A stretch of 64,000 nucleotides of DNA, from contig CAINED010000031.1 of assembly GCA_903847605.1 (NCBI GenBank), forward strand, positions 1-64,000, given 5' to 3'. Below the pieces are notes generated by a model. That model ran no database searches. It had not been told where the DNA came from and worked only from the letters and a program-made list of their open reading frames with translations. This stretch comes from an uncultured Hyphomicrobiales bacterium (lineage in GTDB: Bacteria; Pseudomonadota; Alphaproteobacteria; Rhizobiales; Beijerinckiaceae). Position numbers and translations under genes: made by a program. How positions within the stretch are numbered: the stretch's first letter is position 1; each line of letters begins with the position of its first letter. Shown one piece after another: positions 17,820 through 25,146 of this stretch.

Positions 17820-18605
17820 ATGAAACTGGGCATTTCCGGCCGCAACGCGGTCGTCACTGGCGGCAGTCTCGGCATCGGCTATGCGACGGCGAGGGAATTT
17901 CTCGCGAATGGCGTCAATGTCGCTTTGATTGCACGCGACAAGGAAAGGCTCGAAGAGAAGGCGGCCGCATTACCGGCAAATGGGCAGAGCCGAATAGCAA
18001 CAATCGCAGCCGATCTCACCAAAGCATCGGAGGTCGACCGCGCCATGAGAGAAACGCAATCAGCGCTCGGACAAATCGATATACTCGTCAACAATGCGGG
18101 ATCGACGCCATCGGGGGGACTCGAACTTGGCGACGACGTCTGGCAGAAATCTTTCGATCTCAAGCTCATGGGCTACGTCCGCGCCGCGCGACTGCTTCTG
18201 CCCGGCATGGTCGAACGCAAATGGGGGCGCGTCATCAATGTTATCGGTCTCGGCGCCTATCAGGCCAATCCACAATATCTCGCCGGCGGCGCCATCAACG
18301 CTTCATTGTTGGCGGTCACCAAGACGCTGGCGAAAACGGTTGCGCATGCGGGGGTCACGGTAAACGGAATCAATCCCGGTCCGACGGCGACGCCACGTTG
18401 GCAGGATCTCGTACGCCAGCGCGCAGCATCTTCAGGCCGCAGCATCGAGGAAGAAACCGCAGCCTCTATCGCAAAAGTACCGATGGGTCGCGCCGGCACA
18501 CCCGAGGAATGCGCCGCGCTGATTGCGTTTCTCGCATCGCAACAGGCAGGCTATATCAGCGGAGCGCTCGTCAACATCGACGGCGCCGCCAGCAACGGGT
18601 TATGA
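17820..18605 (+). CDS. Short-chain dehydrogenase/reductase lacking the Ser and Lys of the catalytic triad
   Basis: 261 residues. The Rossmann features are intact: TGGSLGIG (13-20), VNNAG (90-94), and a C-terminal GISGALVNIDGAAS-like strand. The catalytic region is atypical. The Ser region reads VINVIGLGAY, and the YxxxK motif reads Y153-L-A-G-G157, so Lys is replaced by Gly; only Tyr153 remains. Some SDR subgroups act with such changes, so loss of activity is not certain. A GAGG-type site lies before the ATG at 17820. The gene stands alone on the plus strand, divergent from the operon ending at 17729. Its stop overlaps the convergent PanE-like gene by 6 bp. Confidence 0.85.
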   Translation: MKLGISGRNAVVTGGSLGIGYATAREFLANGVNVALIARDKERLEEKAAALPANGQSRIATIAADLTKASEVDRAMRETQSALGQIDILVNNAGSTPSGGLELGDDVWQKSFDLKLMGYVRAARLLLPGMVERKWGRVINVIGLGAYQANPQYLAGGAINASLLAVTKTLAKTVAHAGVTVNGINPGPTATPRWQDLVRQRAASSGRSIEEETAASIAKVPMGRAGTPEECAALIAFLASQQAGYISGALVNIDGAASNGL

Positions 18606-19568
18606 ATCGCCTGCGCGTACGAAAGAAGTATCCAGACCCTTCAGCAACGCATAGACAATCCGGCTCACGGGCGCGTCGACGCCCAATTTCTGCGCAAGCT
18701 CGACGACGCAACCGAGAATGCCTTCATGCTCGAGACGCCGTTGCGCGACCGCGTCCGCATACATCGACGTGCGAAAATCTCCCAGTTTTTTCGTGATTTC
18801 GATTCGATCGTCCGCGCTGACGGGCAGAGCGATACCGAGCTTGCGCCCAATGGAATCGAATTCGTTCATCATCTCATAGACGAGCCTGCACAATTCCGGC
18901 TGTTCCAGGATCGGCAGCGAAGACAGCCGCGTGAGCGCGCTGATGGGATTCATGTTCATATTGCCCCAGAGCTTCGCCCAGATTTCCTCGCGAATGTTGC
19001 CGACGACAGGCGCTTTAATTCCGCCTTTCTCGAAATCTGCGGCCAGGGCCCGCACGTGTTGCGATGGATAGCCTGGAACTTCACCGAGAATGAGCCTGTC
19101 TGCCTTGACCGTCCGGACCACACCCGGCTCGACAGCGTGCGACGAGGCGTGAACGACCGCGCCGACGGGCACAACCTCATGCAGGATTGCGGCCGCGCGA
19201 GCCCCGGGATCGATGCTTTCGAGTTCCATCCCGCAATCTCCGAGAAACCACCAGGGCAAACCATTAACCGCCGCGATGACTTCCAGGCCTGCAAGAAAGA
19301 GTGGAGCCAAACTGGCCGAAATTGCGGGAAAGTCCTGAGATTTGGCACAGAGGATAACGACATCGAAGTTTTGGGCGCCGTCGATCGCGCCAAACGCCGG
19401 AATTTTGAAAGTCTCTGTTTCTTTGTCCGATGTCAGCGTCAAGCCGTCGCGTTGCAGGCGCTCCAACGTGACGCCGCGCGCGAAGAGGGAAACATCAGCG
19501 CCGCCACGCGCCAACGCTCCCGCCATCCAGCCGCCGATCCCGCCAATCCCTGCGATGAGAACTTTCAT
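18600..19568 (-). CDS. Ketopantoate reductase (ApbA/PanE) family oxidoreductase
   Basis: 322 residues. The N-terminal nucleotide-binding motif MKVLIAGIGGIGGWMAGAL and the C-terminal helical domain containing EEIWAKLWGNMNMNPISALTR are diagnostic; KLW-N is the family substrate region. PanE makes pantoate from ketopantoate with NADPH, but proteobacterial catabolic clusters often hold paralogues of unknown substrate. Here the start overlaps the stop of the class II aldolase gene (TGATG), so translation is coupled and the gene belongs to the hpa-type operon. A role in reducing a 2-oxo acid or aldehyde intermediate is an inference. Confidence 0.82.
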   Translation of the reverse strand: MKVLIAGIGGIGGWMAGALARGGADVSLFARGVTLERLQRDGLTLTSDKETETFKIPAFGAIDGAQNFDVVILCAKSQDFPAISASLAPLFLAGLEVIAAVNGLPWWFLGDCGMELESIDPGARAAAILHEVVPVGAVVHASSHAVEPGVVRTVKADRLILGEVPGYPSQHVRALAADFEKGGIKAPVVGNIREEIWAKLWGNMNMNPISALTRLSSLPILEQPELCRLVYEMMNEFDSIGRKLGIALPVSADDRIEITKKLGDFRTSMYADAVAQRRLEHEGILGCVVELAQKLGVDAPVSRIVYALLKGLDTSFVRAGDS

Positions 19569-20353
19569 CAGAGCTTATAGCTTTGGTCGATCTTGTCGAT
19601 CTGGCGCAAGAGCGCATTGAACACGTCAGAACCGCCGCCGTACTTCGCATCGTATTGCAGGGACACGCGCGAACATTGTTCAAGCACATGTTGGGGCAGT
19701 TCGATCAATTCGTCGTTGAGGCTTTGCGAGGCGAGCTGAATTTCGCAGGCGCGTTGCGCCGTCCAGAGCGTCACAAACGCTTGCGACAGCGTTCGTCCGG
19801 TCGCAAGCAGACCGTGATTGCGAAGAACCAGCAACGGCTTGTCGCCAATACTCTTCAACAGTCGCGAAGCCTCGTCGGGATTGACCGTAATGCCCTCGAA
19901 ATCGTGATAGGCGATACGTCCATGTAATTGCGCCGAATAGAAATTCGTCATGGAAACGCCGTTCTTGGTGCAGGCAACGGCGAGGCCTGCGGTCGTATGC
20001 GTATGCATGATGCAATGGGCATCGTCACGATGACGATGAATAGTCGTATGCGGCGTGATACCCGCTGGATTCACGGGAAAATCGGATGGCGAGAGCTTGT
20101 TGCCGTCGAGATCGATCTTGATGAGGTTGGATGCGCAAACTTCCGTGTAGTGAAGCCCGAAGGGATTGATCAGGAGATGCTTTTCGGGGCCGGGAATACG
20201 CAAGGTGATGTGATTGTAGATCATCTCCACCCAGCCGAGATGGGCGAAGATGCGATAACAGGCCGCGAGTTCGACGCGCGAGCGCCACTCGGCATCGCTG
20301 ACACCGGCAAGGCGGCACTGACCGTAGTCAATTTCAAGCTTTGGTACGCCCAT
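19568..20353 (-). CDS. Class II aldolase/adducin family protein (aldolase or decarboxylase)
   Basis: 261 residues. The zinc site of the family is visible in IMHTHTTAG and RNHGLLATG, with NHITLRIPG near residue 53. Class II enzymes include fuculose-phosphate aldolase and ring decarboxylases such as those acting on 3,4-dihydroxyphthalate and 2,3-dihydroxy-p-cumate. In this context, directly downstream of hpaR and an extradiol dioxygenase, a decarboxylase or a side-chain aldolase for an aromatic acid is a reasonable idea. The start at 20353 follows AAGGAG at good spacing; the upstream in-frame ATG at 20368 does not. Confidence 0.85.
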   Translation of the reverse strand: MGVPKLEIDYGQCRLAGVSDAEWRSRVELAACYRIFAHLGWVEMIYNHITLRIPGPEKHLLINPFGLHYTEVCASNLIKIDLDGNKLSPSDFPVNPAGITPHTTIHRHRDDAHCIMHTHTTAGLAVACTKNGVSMTNFYSAQLHGRIAYHDFEGITVNPDEASRLLKSIGDKPLLVLRNHGLLATGRTLSQAFVTLWTAQRACEIQLASQSLNDELIELPQHVLEQCSRVSLQYDAKYGGGSDVFNALLRQIDKIDQSYKL

Positions 20354-20369
20354 GGTGATCTCCTTCACA

Positions 20370-20882
20370 TCATCTTCGCACGTGCGCCGCTAATTTCCGC
20401 TGTTTCGGATTCGCCCGCTCAAGCGCCTCGTCGCCACGCGTTTGCTTCGCCTCAACGAGCGTTGCCACGACGTCGTCGAGCTTCGCCATAAGGGTGCGGC
20501 ACGTTTCCTCGCCCAATGTACTCTCGATGGAAGCGTAAACAACTTCGGACTCCCGCGACATCTCGTCGAAGAGAAGGCGACCTTTGGCTGTCAGCTTGAC
20601 GATGACGACCCGCCGATCGCTCGGACTGTTCCTGCGCGTCAGCAATCCTTGAGCGGACAGATCGCGCAGAATGCGGGACAGCGACGGCGTCAACAAGCAG
20701 ACGCGGCGCGCAAGTTCTCCCGCTTCGAGCGCGGCCGCTTCGGCGAGCGCGCGCAGCACACGCCATTGCTGCTCCGTCACGCCGTGTGCATGAAGATGGG
20801 GTCGAAACATCTCCATGACAGCTTCGCGGGCTTGCAGCAATTTTAGCGGCAAGGACTGATTGAGCGCGCGCATTGGCGTCAT
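20370..20882 (-). CDS. hpaR: MarR-family repressor of homoprotocatechuate degradation (HpaR-like)
   Basis: 170 residues. The N-terminal block SLPLKLLQAREAVMEMFRPHL followed by VTEQQWRVLRAL is the HpaR subgroup signature. The winged helix spans about residues 50-100 (LARRVCLLTPSLSRILRDL, then the basic wing NSPSDRRVVIVKL). HpaR represses the homoprotocatechuate meta-operon and is released by its substrates. The gene is 3 bp downstream of hpaD, so it is co-transcribed with its target; a candidate operator lies at 24418-24429. The C-terminus is about 20 residues longer than in the enterobacterial protein. Confidence 0.9.
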   Translation of the reverse strand: MTPMRALNQSLPLKLLQAREAVMEMFRPHLHAHGVTEQQWRVLRALAEAAALEAGELARRVCLLTPSLSRILRDLSAQGLLTRRNSPSDRRVVIVKLTAKGRLLFDEMSRESEVVYASIESTLGEETCRTLMAKLDDVVATLVEAKQTRGDEALERANPKQRKLAAHVRR

Positions 20883-20885
20883 CGC

Positions 20886-21740
20886 TCAGGCTGCATCGAC
20901 GTGAAATTCAACCGTGATCTGACCGCTCCCGCTGGAGGCGAAATATTCGCACAATTCCTCCGCCTTGCCCGCATATTTGTCCCAGCCGAGCAGCCCGAAC
21001 AGCATGGCGGTGTCGGCCATCAACCCTTCGCCCTTGCAGAGCCGAGAATAGTCGGGAAGCATTTTGACGAACTCGCCATAACGTTTTTGCTGCCAAAGTT
21101 CGAGGACGCGAAGATCGACCTGGCGGTTGAACTCGCTCGACATCTGGTCCCACTGTCCATCGCCGACTTCCGTAGAGTTGACGAGCATGTGCGACAGCGA
21201 ACCGCTGGCAAGCACTGCCACGCGCGAATTGCTTTTCGCAACGGCGCGAGCGACGGCCTCGCCAAGACGGCGGTTCTCATCCGTCGACGCGAAGAGGTTG
21301 GCCGCAATGGAAATAACCTTCTGCGTCGAGTCGCCATTCATGTAGTGCATCGGCACGATGGTGCCGTATTCCAGCGGCAAGGTCTCGACATGATGGGATA
21401 TGACGTCGATCCCCAGCCCCTTGGCTTCCTCGGCGATGGCATCTCCCAGCGCCGGATCGCCGGGATAGTCATAAGCCATATTCTGAATCATATGCGGCGC
21501 TTCGTGGCTCGTATAAACGCCGCGATGCCGGAGATTTGCATTGAGGTGAAAGCCGAAATTCGAAAGCCAATGCACGTCGAAAACGATGAAGGTATCAGCG
21601 CCGCGCGCGCGGGCGCGGCGTCCGAGCTCCTTGAGCGAGTGGATCGGTCCATCGCGGCGGCCCTTCAGCGGCCCTTCGCGCTCGGAGATCAGCAGCGACG
21701 GCACATGTGTGATCTTCGCAGCAAGAACGATGACGCCCAT
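20886..21740 (-). CDS. hpaD: 3,4-dihydroxyphenylacetate 2,3-dioxygenase, LigB-type (HpaD/HpcB)
   Basis: 284 residues, the length of E. coli HpcB (283). The ferrous-iron ligands His12 (AAKITHVPS) and His57 (FDVHWLS) are present. Further HpcB blocks are seen: YTSHEAPHMIQNM, LEYGTIVPMHYMN, VAVLASGSLSH and MLFGLLGWDKYAGKAEEL. The enzyme opens homoprotocatechuate to 5-carboxymethyl-2-hydroxymuconate semialdehyde. It is in the leftward hpa operon, 94 bp after hpaI and directly before hpaR. A related catechol acid substrate cannot be excluded, because the next enzymes of the standard pathway (HpaE, HpaF) are not encoded nearby. Confidence 0.92.
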   Translation of the reverse strand: MGVIVLAAKITHVPSLLISEREGPLKGRRDGPIHSLKELGRRARARGADTFIVFDVHWLSNFGFHLNANLRHRGVYTSHEAPHMIQNMAYDYPGDPALGDAIAEEAKGLGIDVISHHVETLPLEYGTIVPMHYMNGDSTQKVISIAANLFASTDENRRLGEAVARAVAKSNSRVAVLASGSLSHMLVNSTEVGDGQWDQMSSEFNRQVDLRVLELWQQKRYGEFVKMLPDYSRLCKGEGLMADTAMLFGLLGWDKYAGKAEELCEYFASSGSGQITVEFHVDAA

Positions 21741-21834
21741 GATCGATCCTCCGGTATCCGTTGCAGCGCTGGCTGCGCTGCGCTCTCCATTAAGCCTTGC
21801 GAGGCAGCCTTCGCTTGACTTCGGTCAACATGCT

Positions 21835-22617
21835 TCACAGCGGCAGAGGCTTCCGCACGCCGAAGCGGTCGGCGAGTGCGTTCACGCCCTGCGACAGAAT
21901 TCCAATATCGGTCCCGACCGAAACGAACTGCGCGCCAAGTTCGAGATAGCGCCGCGCAGCCGGCTCATTGACCATGAGAGAGCCCGGCGCCTTGCCGGCC
22001 TGCCGAATCCTGACGATGCATTCTTCGATGAACTTCTGCACATCGGGATGCATGGGATTGCCGAGATGACCGAGCGCCGCGGCCGTATCGGAAGGTCCGA
22101 TAAAGACGCCGTCAAACCCTTCAACCGCCAGTATCGCGTCGAAATTGTCAAAGCCCTTGCGCGTCTCGATTTGCAGCAAAAGACAAACCTGCTCGTCCGC
22201 CGTCTTGAGGTAATCGGAAATATGGCCGTAACGGGCCGCGCGCGTTGCGCCGGCAACGCCGCGAATGCCGCGCGGCGGATAACGCACGGCCTCAACGAGA
22301 CGTTTCGCCTGCTCCGCCGTCTCGACGATGGGAATGAGAATGTTCTGGGCGCCGAGATCCAATAGTTGCTTGATCATATAGGTCTCGCCGATGGGCGGAC
22401 GCACGACAGCGGGCGCGCGATAGGGAGCGACCGCCTGCAGAAGATTCAAAAAAATCGGAATATCGATGGGACAATGTTCGCCATCGAAGGTCAGAAAATC
22501 ATAGCCGGAACCGGCACAGAGCTCTGCGGTGTAGGGATTGCCGAGCGACATCCAGAAGCCGACAAGCTGTTTGCCGTCTTTCATCGCCTGTTTGAATGCA
22601 TTATGCGGTGCGGGCAT
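21835..22617 (-). CDS. hpaI: 4-hydroxy-2-oxoheptanedioate aldolase (HpaI/HpcH)
   Basis: 260 residues, a class II pyruvate aldolase of the HpcH/HpaI family. Catalytic and metal residues are in place: D45 and H48 in TFDGEHCP, R73 in VVRPP, E151 in LQIETRKG and D177 in VFIGPSD. The enzyme splits 4-hydroxy-2-oxoheptanedioate into pyruvate and succinate semialdehyde, the last step of homoprotocatechuate meta cleavage. It follows hpaH by 19 bp in the same operon. Related acid-sugar aldolases share the fold, but the gene context favours HpaI. Confidence 0.92.
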   Translation of the reverse strand: MPAPHNAFKQAMKDGKQLVGFWMSLGNPYTAELCAGSGYDFLTFDGEHCPIDIPIFLNLLQAVAPYRAPAVVRPPIGETYMIKQLLDLGAQNILIPIVETAEQAKRLVEAVRYPPRGIRGVAGATRAARYGHISDYLKTADEQVCLLLQIETRKGFDNFDAILAVEGFDGVFIGPSDTAAALGHLGNPMHPDVQKFIEECIVRIRQAGKAPGSLMVNEPAARRYLELGAQFVSVGTDIGILSQGVNALADRFGVRKPLPL

Positions 22618-22636
22618 TTGATCCTCTTTTATTCAA

Positions 22637-23440
22637 TCACGCAAAGTGACAGCTGACCGTGCCCCAGGGGCCATAGTCGGCGTGGAACGTGTCGCCCTTG
22701 CGCGCTTCGATTGGCCGGATGAACGAGCCGGCGAGAACCACCTGCCCGGCCTCCAGCGATTTTCCATATTGCGCCATACGATTGGCAAGCCAGGCAATTC
22801 CCATGGCGGGATGATTGAGCACGCCGGCGGCAAGTCCGGTTTCCTCGACCTGCGCATTGCGGAAGACGACGGCGCCGACCCAGCGCATGTCCGTATCGTC
22901 GGGTTTGAAGGCGCGCCCGCCCAGCACAATGCCGGCGTCGGCGGCATTGTCGGCAATCGTATCGAACACAGTGCGCGTCTTCTTCGTCTCGGGATCGACG
23001 CGCAGGATACGCGTATCCAGAATTTCGAGCGCCGGCGTCACATACTCCGTCGCTCGCAAGACATCGAACACACTGCAGTTCGGTCCCGACAAACGCGATT
23101 TCAGCACGAAGGCGAGTTCGGCCTCGATGCGAGTCTGGATGAAGCGGTCCGTGGGAATATCGCTGGCGTCGGGAAAGAACATATCGTCCAGCAGGAAACC
23201 GGAATCGGGCATGTCGATATTCAACGCATATTGCATCGCCTTGGACGTGAGGCCGATCTTGTGGCCGAGAACCTTGCGGCCGCTTGCGAGCTTGATGTCC
23301 AGCCATGCGTTCTGAATCGCATAGGCGTCATCCATGGCCATATCCGGATGGTCGAGCGAAATCATCCGGATTTGCTTGCGCGTGCGCTCGGCCCCCTCGA
23401 GGCGGCGAGCCGCCGCTTCGATCTCAGGCTTGCCAAGCAT
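22637..23440 (-). CDS. hpaH: 2-oxo-hept-4-ene-1,7-dioate hydratase (HpaH/HpcG)
   Basis: 267 residues, member of the hydratase/decarboxylase branch of the fumarylacetoacetate hydrolase superfamily. Family blocks include GHKIGLTSKAMQ, DSGFLLDDMF, RIEAELAFVL (metal-binding Glu residues) and EILDTRI. It hydrates 2-oxohept-4-ene-1,7-dioate to the aldolase substrate. Its start overlaps the end of the hpaG-like gene by 17 bp, so the two are translationally coupled. The length equals HpcG of E. coli. Confidence 0.92.
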   Translation of the reverse strand: MLGKPEIEAAARRLEGAERTRKQIRMISLDHPDMAMDDAYAIQNAWLDIKLASGRKVLGHKIGLTSKAMQYALNIDMPDSGFLLDDMFFPDASDIPTDRFIQTRIEAELAFVLKSRLSGPNCSVFDVLRATEYVTPALEILDTRILRVDPETKKTRTVFDTIADNAADAGIVLGGRAFKPDDTDMRWVGAVVFRNAQVEETGLAAGVLNHPAMGIAWLANRMAQYGKSLEAGQVVLAGSFIRPIEARKGDTFHADYGPWGTVSCHFA

Positions 23441-24320
23441 TGCTCACACCCGTCTCGTCCGCAATCTCGTTGCGCAGCGTGCCAACGCCTTCGACGCCGA
23501 CCTCAAGCACGTCGCCGGGCTTCAGCCAGATCGGCGGGTTCGAACTGACGCCAGTGCCGACAGGCGTGCCGGTCAAAATGATGTCGCCGGGATAAAGCGT
23601 CGTGAAGGCCGACACATAGGCTATGATGAATCGGAACTTGTAGATCATCCGCGCCGTGCGATCGTCCTGCCGCAATTCGCCGTTCACTTTCGTCGTCAGA
23701 TGAATATCGTCGAGCTGCGACGGCTTGGCGAAGGGAACCATCCACGGCCCGATCGAGCCGGATGCGTCGAAATTCTTGCCTTGCGTGACGTTGAAGCGCG
23801 AATGTCGCAACCAGTCGCGAATTGTACCTTCGTTGCCGGCTGTCACGCCGGCAATGTGATCGTATGCATCTGCCTCGCGAATGCGCCGGCCGGTCTTGCC
23901 GATGACGATAGTCACCTCACCCTCGTAATCCAGCTGATCGGACTCCGGCGGACGCAGGATCTTCTCGTTATGTCCGACGAAAGAATTCGTCGCCCGAAAG
24001 AAAATACCCGGATATTTCGCAGCCGCATTGCCTTCCGAATATTCCTCGTTGCGTGCGGGATAATTGATGCCGATGCAGATGATCTTGCGGGCGTTCGGCA
24101 CGGGAATTTCATAACGGATAGCAGACAGTGGATGATCCACTGTGGCCGACGCGGCAGCGTCAATCGTGCGAACCAGCGCGCCGGCATCGAGCACATCCCG
24201 CAAGGTCGGGAATTGCGGGTTGCGCCGCCCGAGGTCTACGAAACCGTCATCGCGCACGAGGCCCCAGGCGGACCTTCCCCCGACAATGCAACTCGCCACG
24301 CGCATTTGCGAATCCCCCAT
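23424..24320 (-). CDS. Fumarylacetoacetate hydrolase-family isomerase/decarboxylase (HpaG-like, single domain)
   Basis: 298 residues: a short N-terminal domain and one FAH catalytic domain. The metal site is seen in LDYEGEVTIVIGK with the preceding His/Glu region, and the substrate region in GVTAGNEGTIRDWLR. E. coli HpaG is two fused FAH domains (about 430 residues) that decarboxylate and isomerise; here only one domain exists. The protein probably performs decarboxylation of the 5-oxo-pentene-tricarboxylate, leaving isomerisation to another step (inference). It is the first gene of the leftward hpa operon. The start at 24320 has GGGAG upstream; longer and shorter in-frame ATGs lack such a site. 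Confidence 0.82.
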   Translation of the reverse strand: MGDSQMRVASCIVGGRSAWGLVRDDGFVDLGRRNPQFPTLRDVLDAGALVRTIDAAASATVDHPLSAIRYEIPVPNARKIICIGINYPARNEEYSEGNAAAKYPGIFFRATNSFVGHNEKILRPPESDQLDYEGEVTIVIGKTGRRIREADAYDHIAGVTAGNEGTIRDWLRHSRFNVTQGKNFDASGSIGPWMVPFAKPSQLDDIHLTTKVNGELRQDDRTARMIYKFRFIIAYVSAFTTLYPGDIILTGTPVGTGVSSNPPIWLKPGDVLEVGVEGVGTLRNEIADETGVSNAWQA

Positions 24321-24415
24321 ATGCGTTCTCCCAAATTCAATCTTATTCGATTCAGGCAAGCTCGCTTAAACCCGGACGCCATGCGCCAGCGTACGCCGCT
24401 GCGCCTTCGGAATAT

Positions 24416-24444
24416 TATTAACACGTTAAGTGTATTGCCGGCAA
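24416..24444 (-). promoter_or_regulatory. Candidate promoter and operator of the hpa operon
   Basis: On the minus strand TTGCCG (24439-24444) and TTAATA (24416-24421) are separated by 17 bp. An inverted repeat, TTAAC-AC-GTTAA (24418-24429), overlaps the -10 box. It lies about 100 bp upstream of the first hpa gene, a fitting place for a MarR-type repressor such as HpaR. Confidence 0.45.
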
Positions 24445-24460
24445 GCCGTTCCGGTTGGCT

Positions 24461-24997
24461 TCATTTCTCCTGCATCGCAGCGAGAATTTCGGCAGAATGG
24501 TCCCGCACATAGATCCGCCACCACGCCGTGAATGCAGCCGGCCTCGCCGCAATGGCTTCACGCAATTCTGCAAACGTCATCCATTCATAGCCGTCGGCCT
24601 CATCGGGGTTCGGCCGCACGGGCCCCCGATAAAAACCTGAAAAAACATGCACCAGTTCGTGCTCGGTCAGCCCCTCGCCGACGCCTTCCCGATACACAGT
24701 GCGAAATACGAAACGCAACCGGCAGACTATGCCCATCTCCTCGCGCAAGCGGCGTTGCGCGGCCTCCAGCGGAGGCTCGCCGGGGCGCGGATGACTGCAG
24801 CAGGCGTTGGTCCATTGACCCCGCGAATGATATTTCTGCGCCTGCCGCTTCTGCAGCAACAGGCGGCCCTTGCCATCATGGACGATGACGGAAATCGCGC
24901 GGTGCAAATTGCCGTCCCGGTGAGCGGCGAGCTTCTCCTGCAATCCCACTTCGGTATCGTTCTCATCGACAAGAACGACCTGCTCCTGCGCTTCCAT
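24461..24997 (-). CDS. idi: Isopentenyl-diphosphate delta-isomerase, type I (Nudix)
   Basis: 178 residues. Catalytic Cys67 lies in NACCSHPRPGE, with the Nudix-like helix RRLREEMGI and the Glu of TEHELVHVF. The enzyme interconverts isopentenyl and dimethylallyl diphosphate for isoprenoid synthesis. In alphaproteobacteria idi is usually optional and often sits with carotenoid or photosynthesis genes; none is adjacent here. It lies upstream of, and in the same direction as, the hpa operon (140-bp gap containing that operon's candidate promoter), and is divergent from the hpaB-like gene. Confidence 0.92.
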   Translation of the reverse strand: MEAQEQVVLVDENDTEVGLQEKLAAHRDGNLHRAISVIVHDGKGRLLLQKRQAQKYHSRGQWTNACCSHPRPGEPPLEAAQRRLREEMGIVCRLRFVFRTVYREGVGEGLTEHELVHVFSGFYRGPVRPNPDEADGYEWMTFAELREAIAARPAAFTAWWRIYVRDHSAEILAAMQEK

Positions 24998-25146
24998 ATC
25001 GAGCCACTCTTTCGCTGCCGCGGCATTTCGCGCCGCTCCTTTTTCAGGCTATCCCGGCCATGCTAGACGAGGCAGAGTTAGGAAAATAGGGCGGCGGCCG
25101 GGACGCCGCAAGCAAGCTCCAGTCTTGCTGCATATGGGAAGAAGCG

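Noticed and set aside
18600-19568. Calling the ApbA/PanE gene as the pantothenate enzyme
   Set aside because: The family is clear, but the operon context is aromatic catabolism, so a pantothenate role was not assigned.
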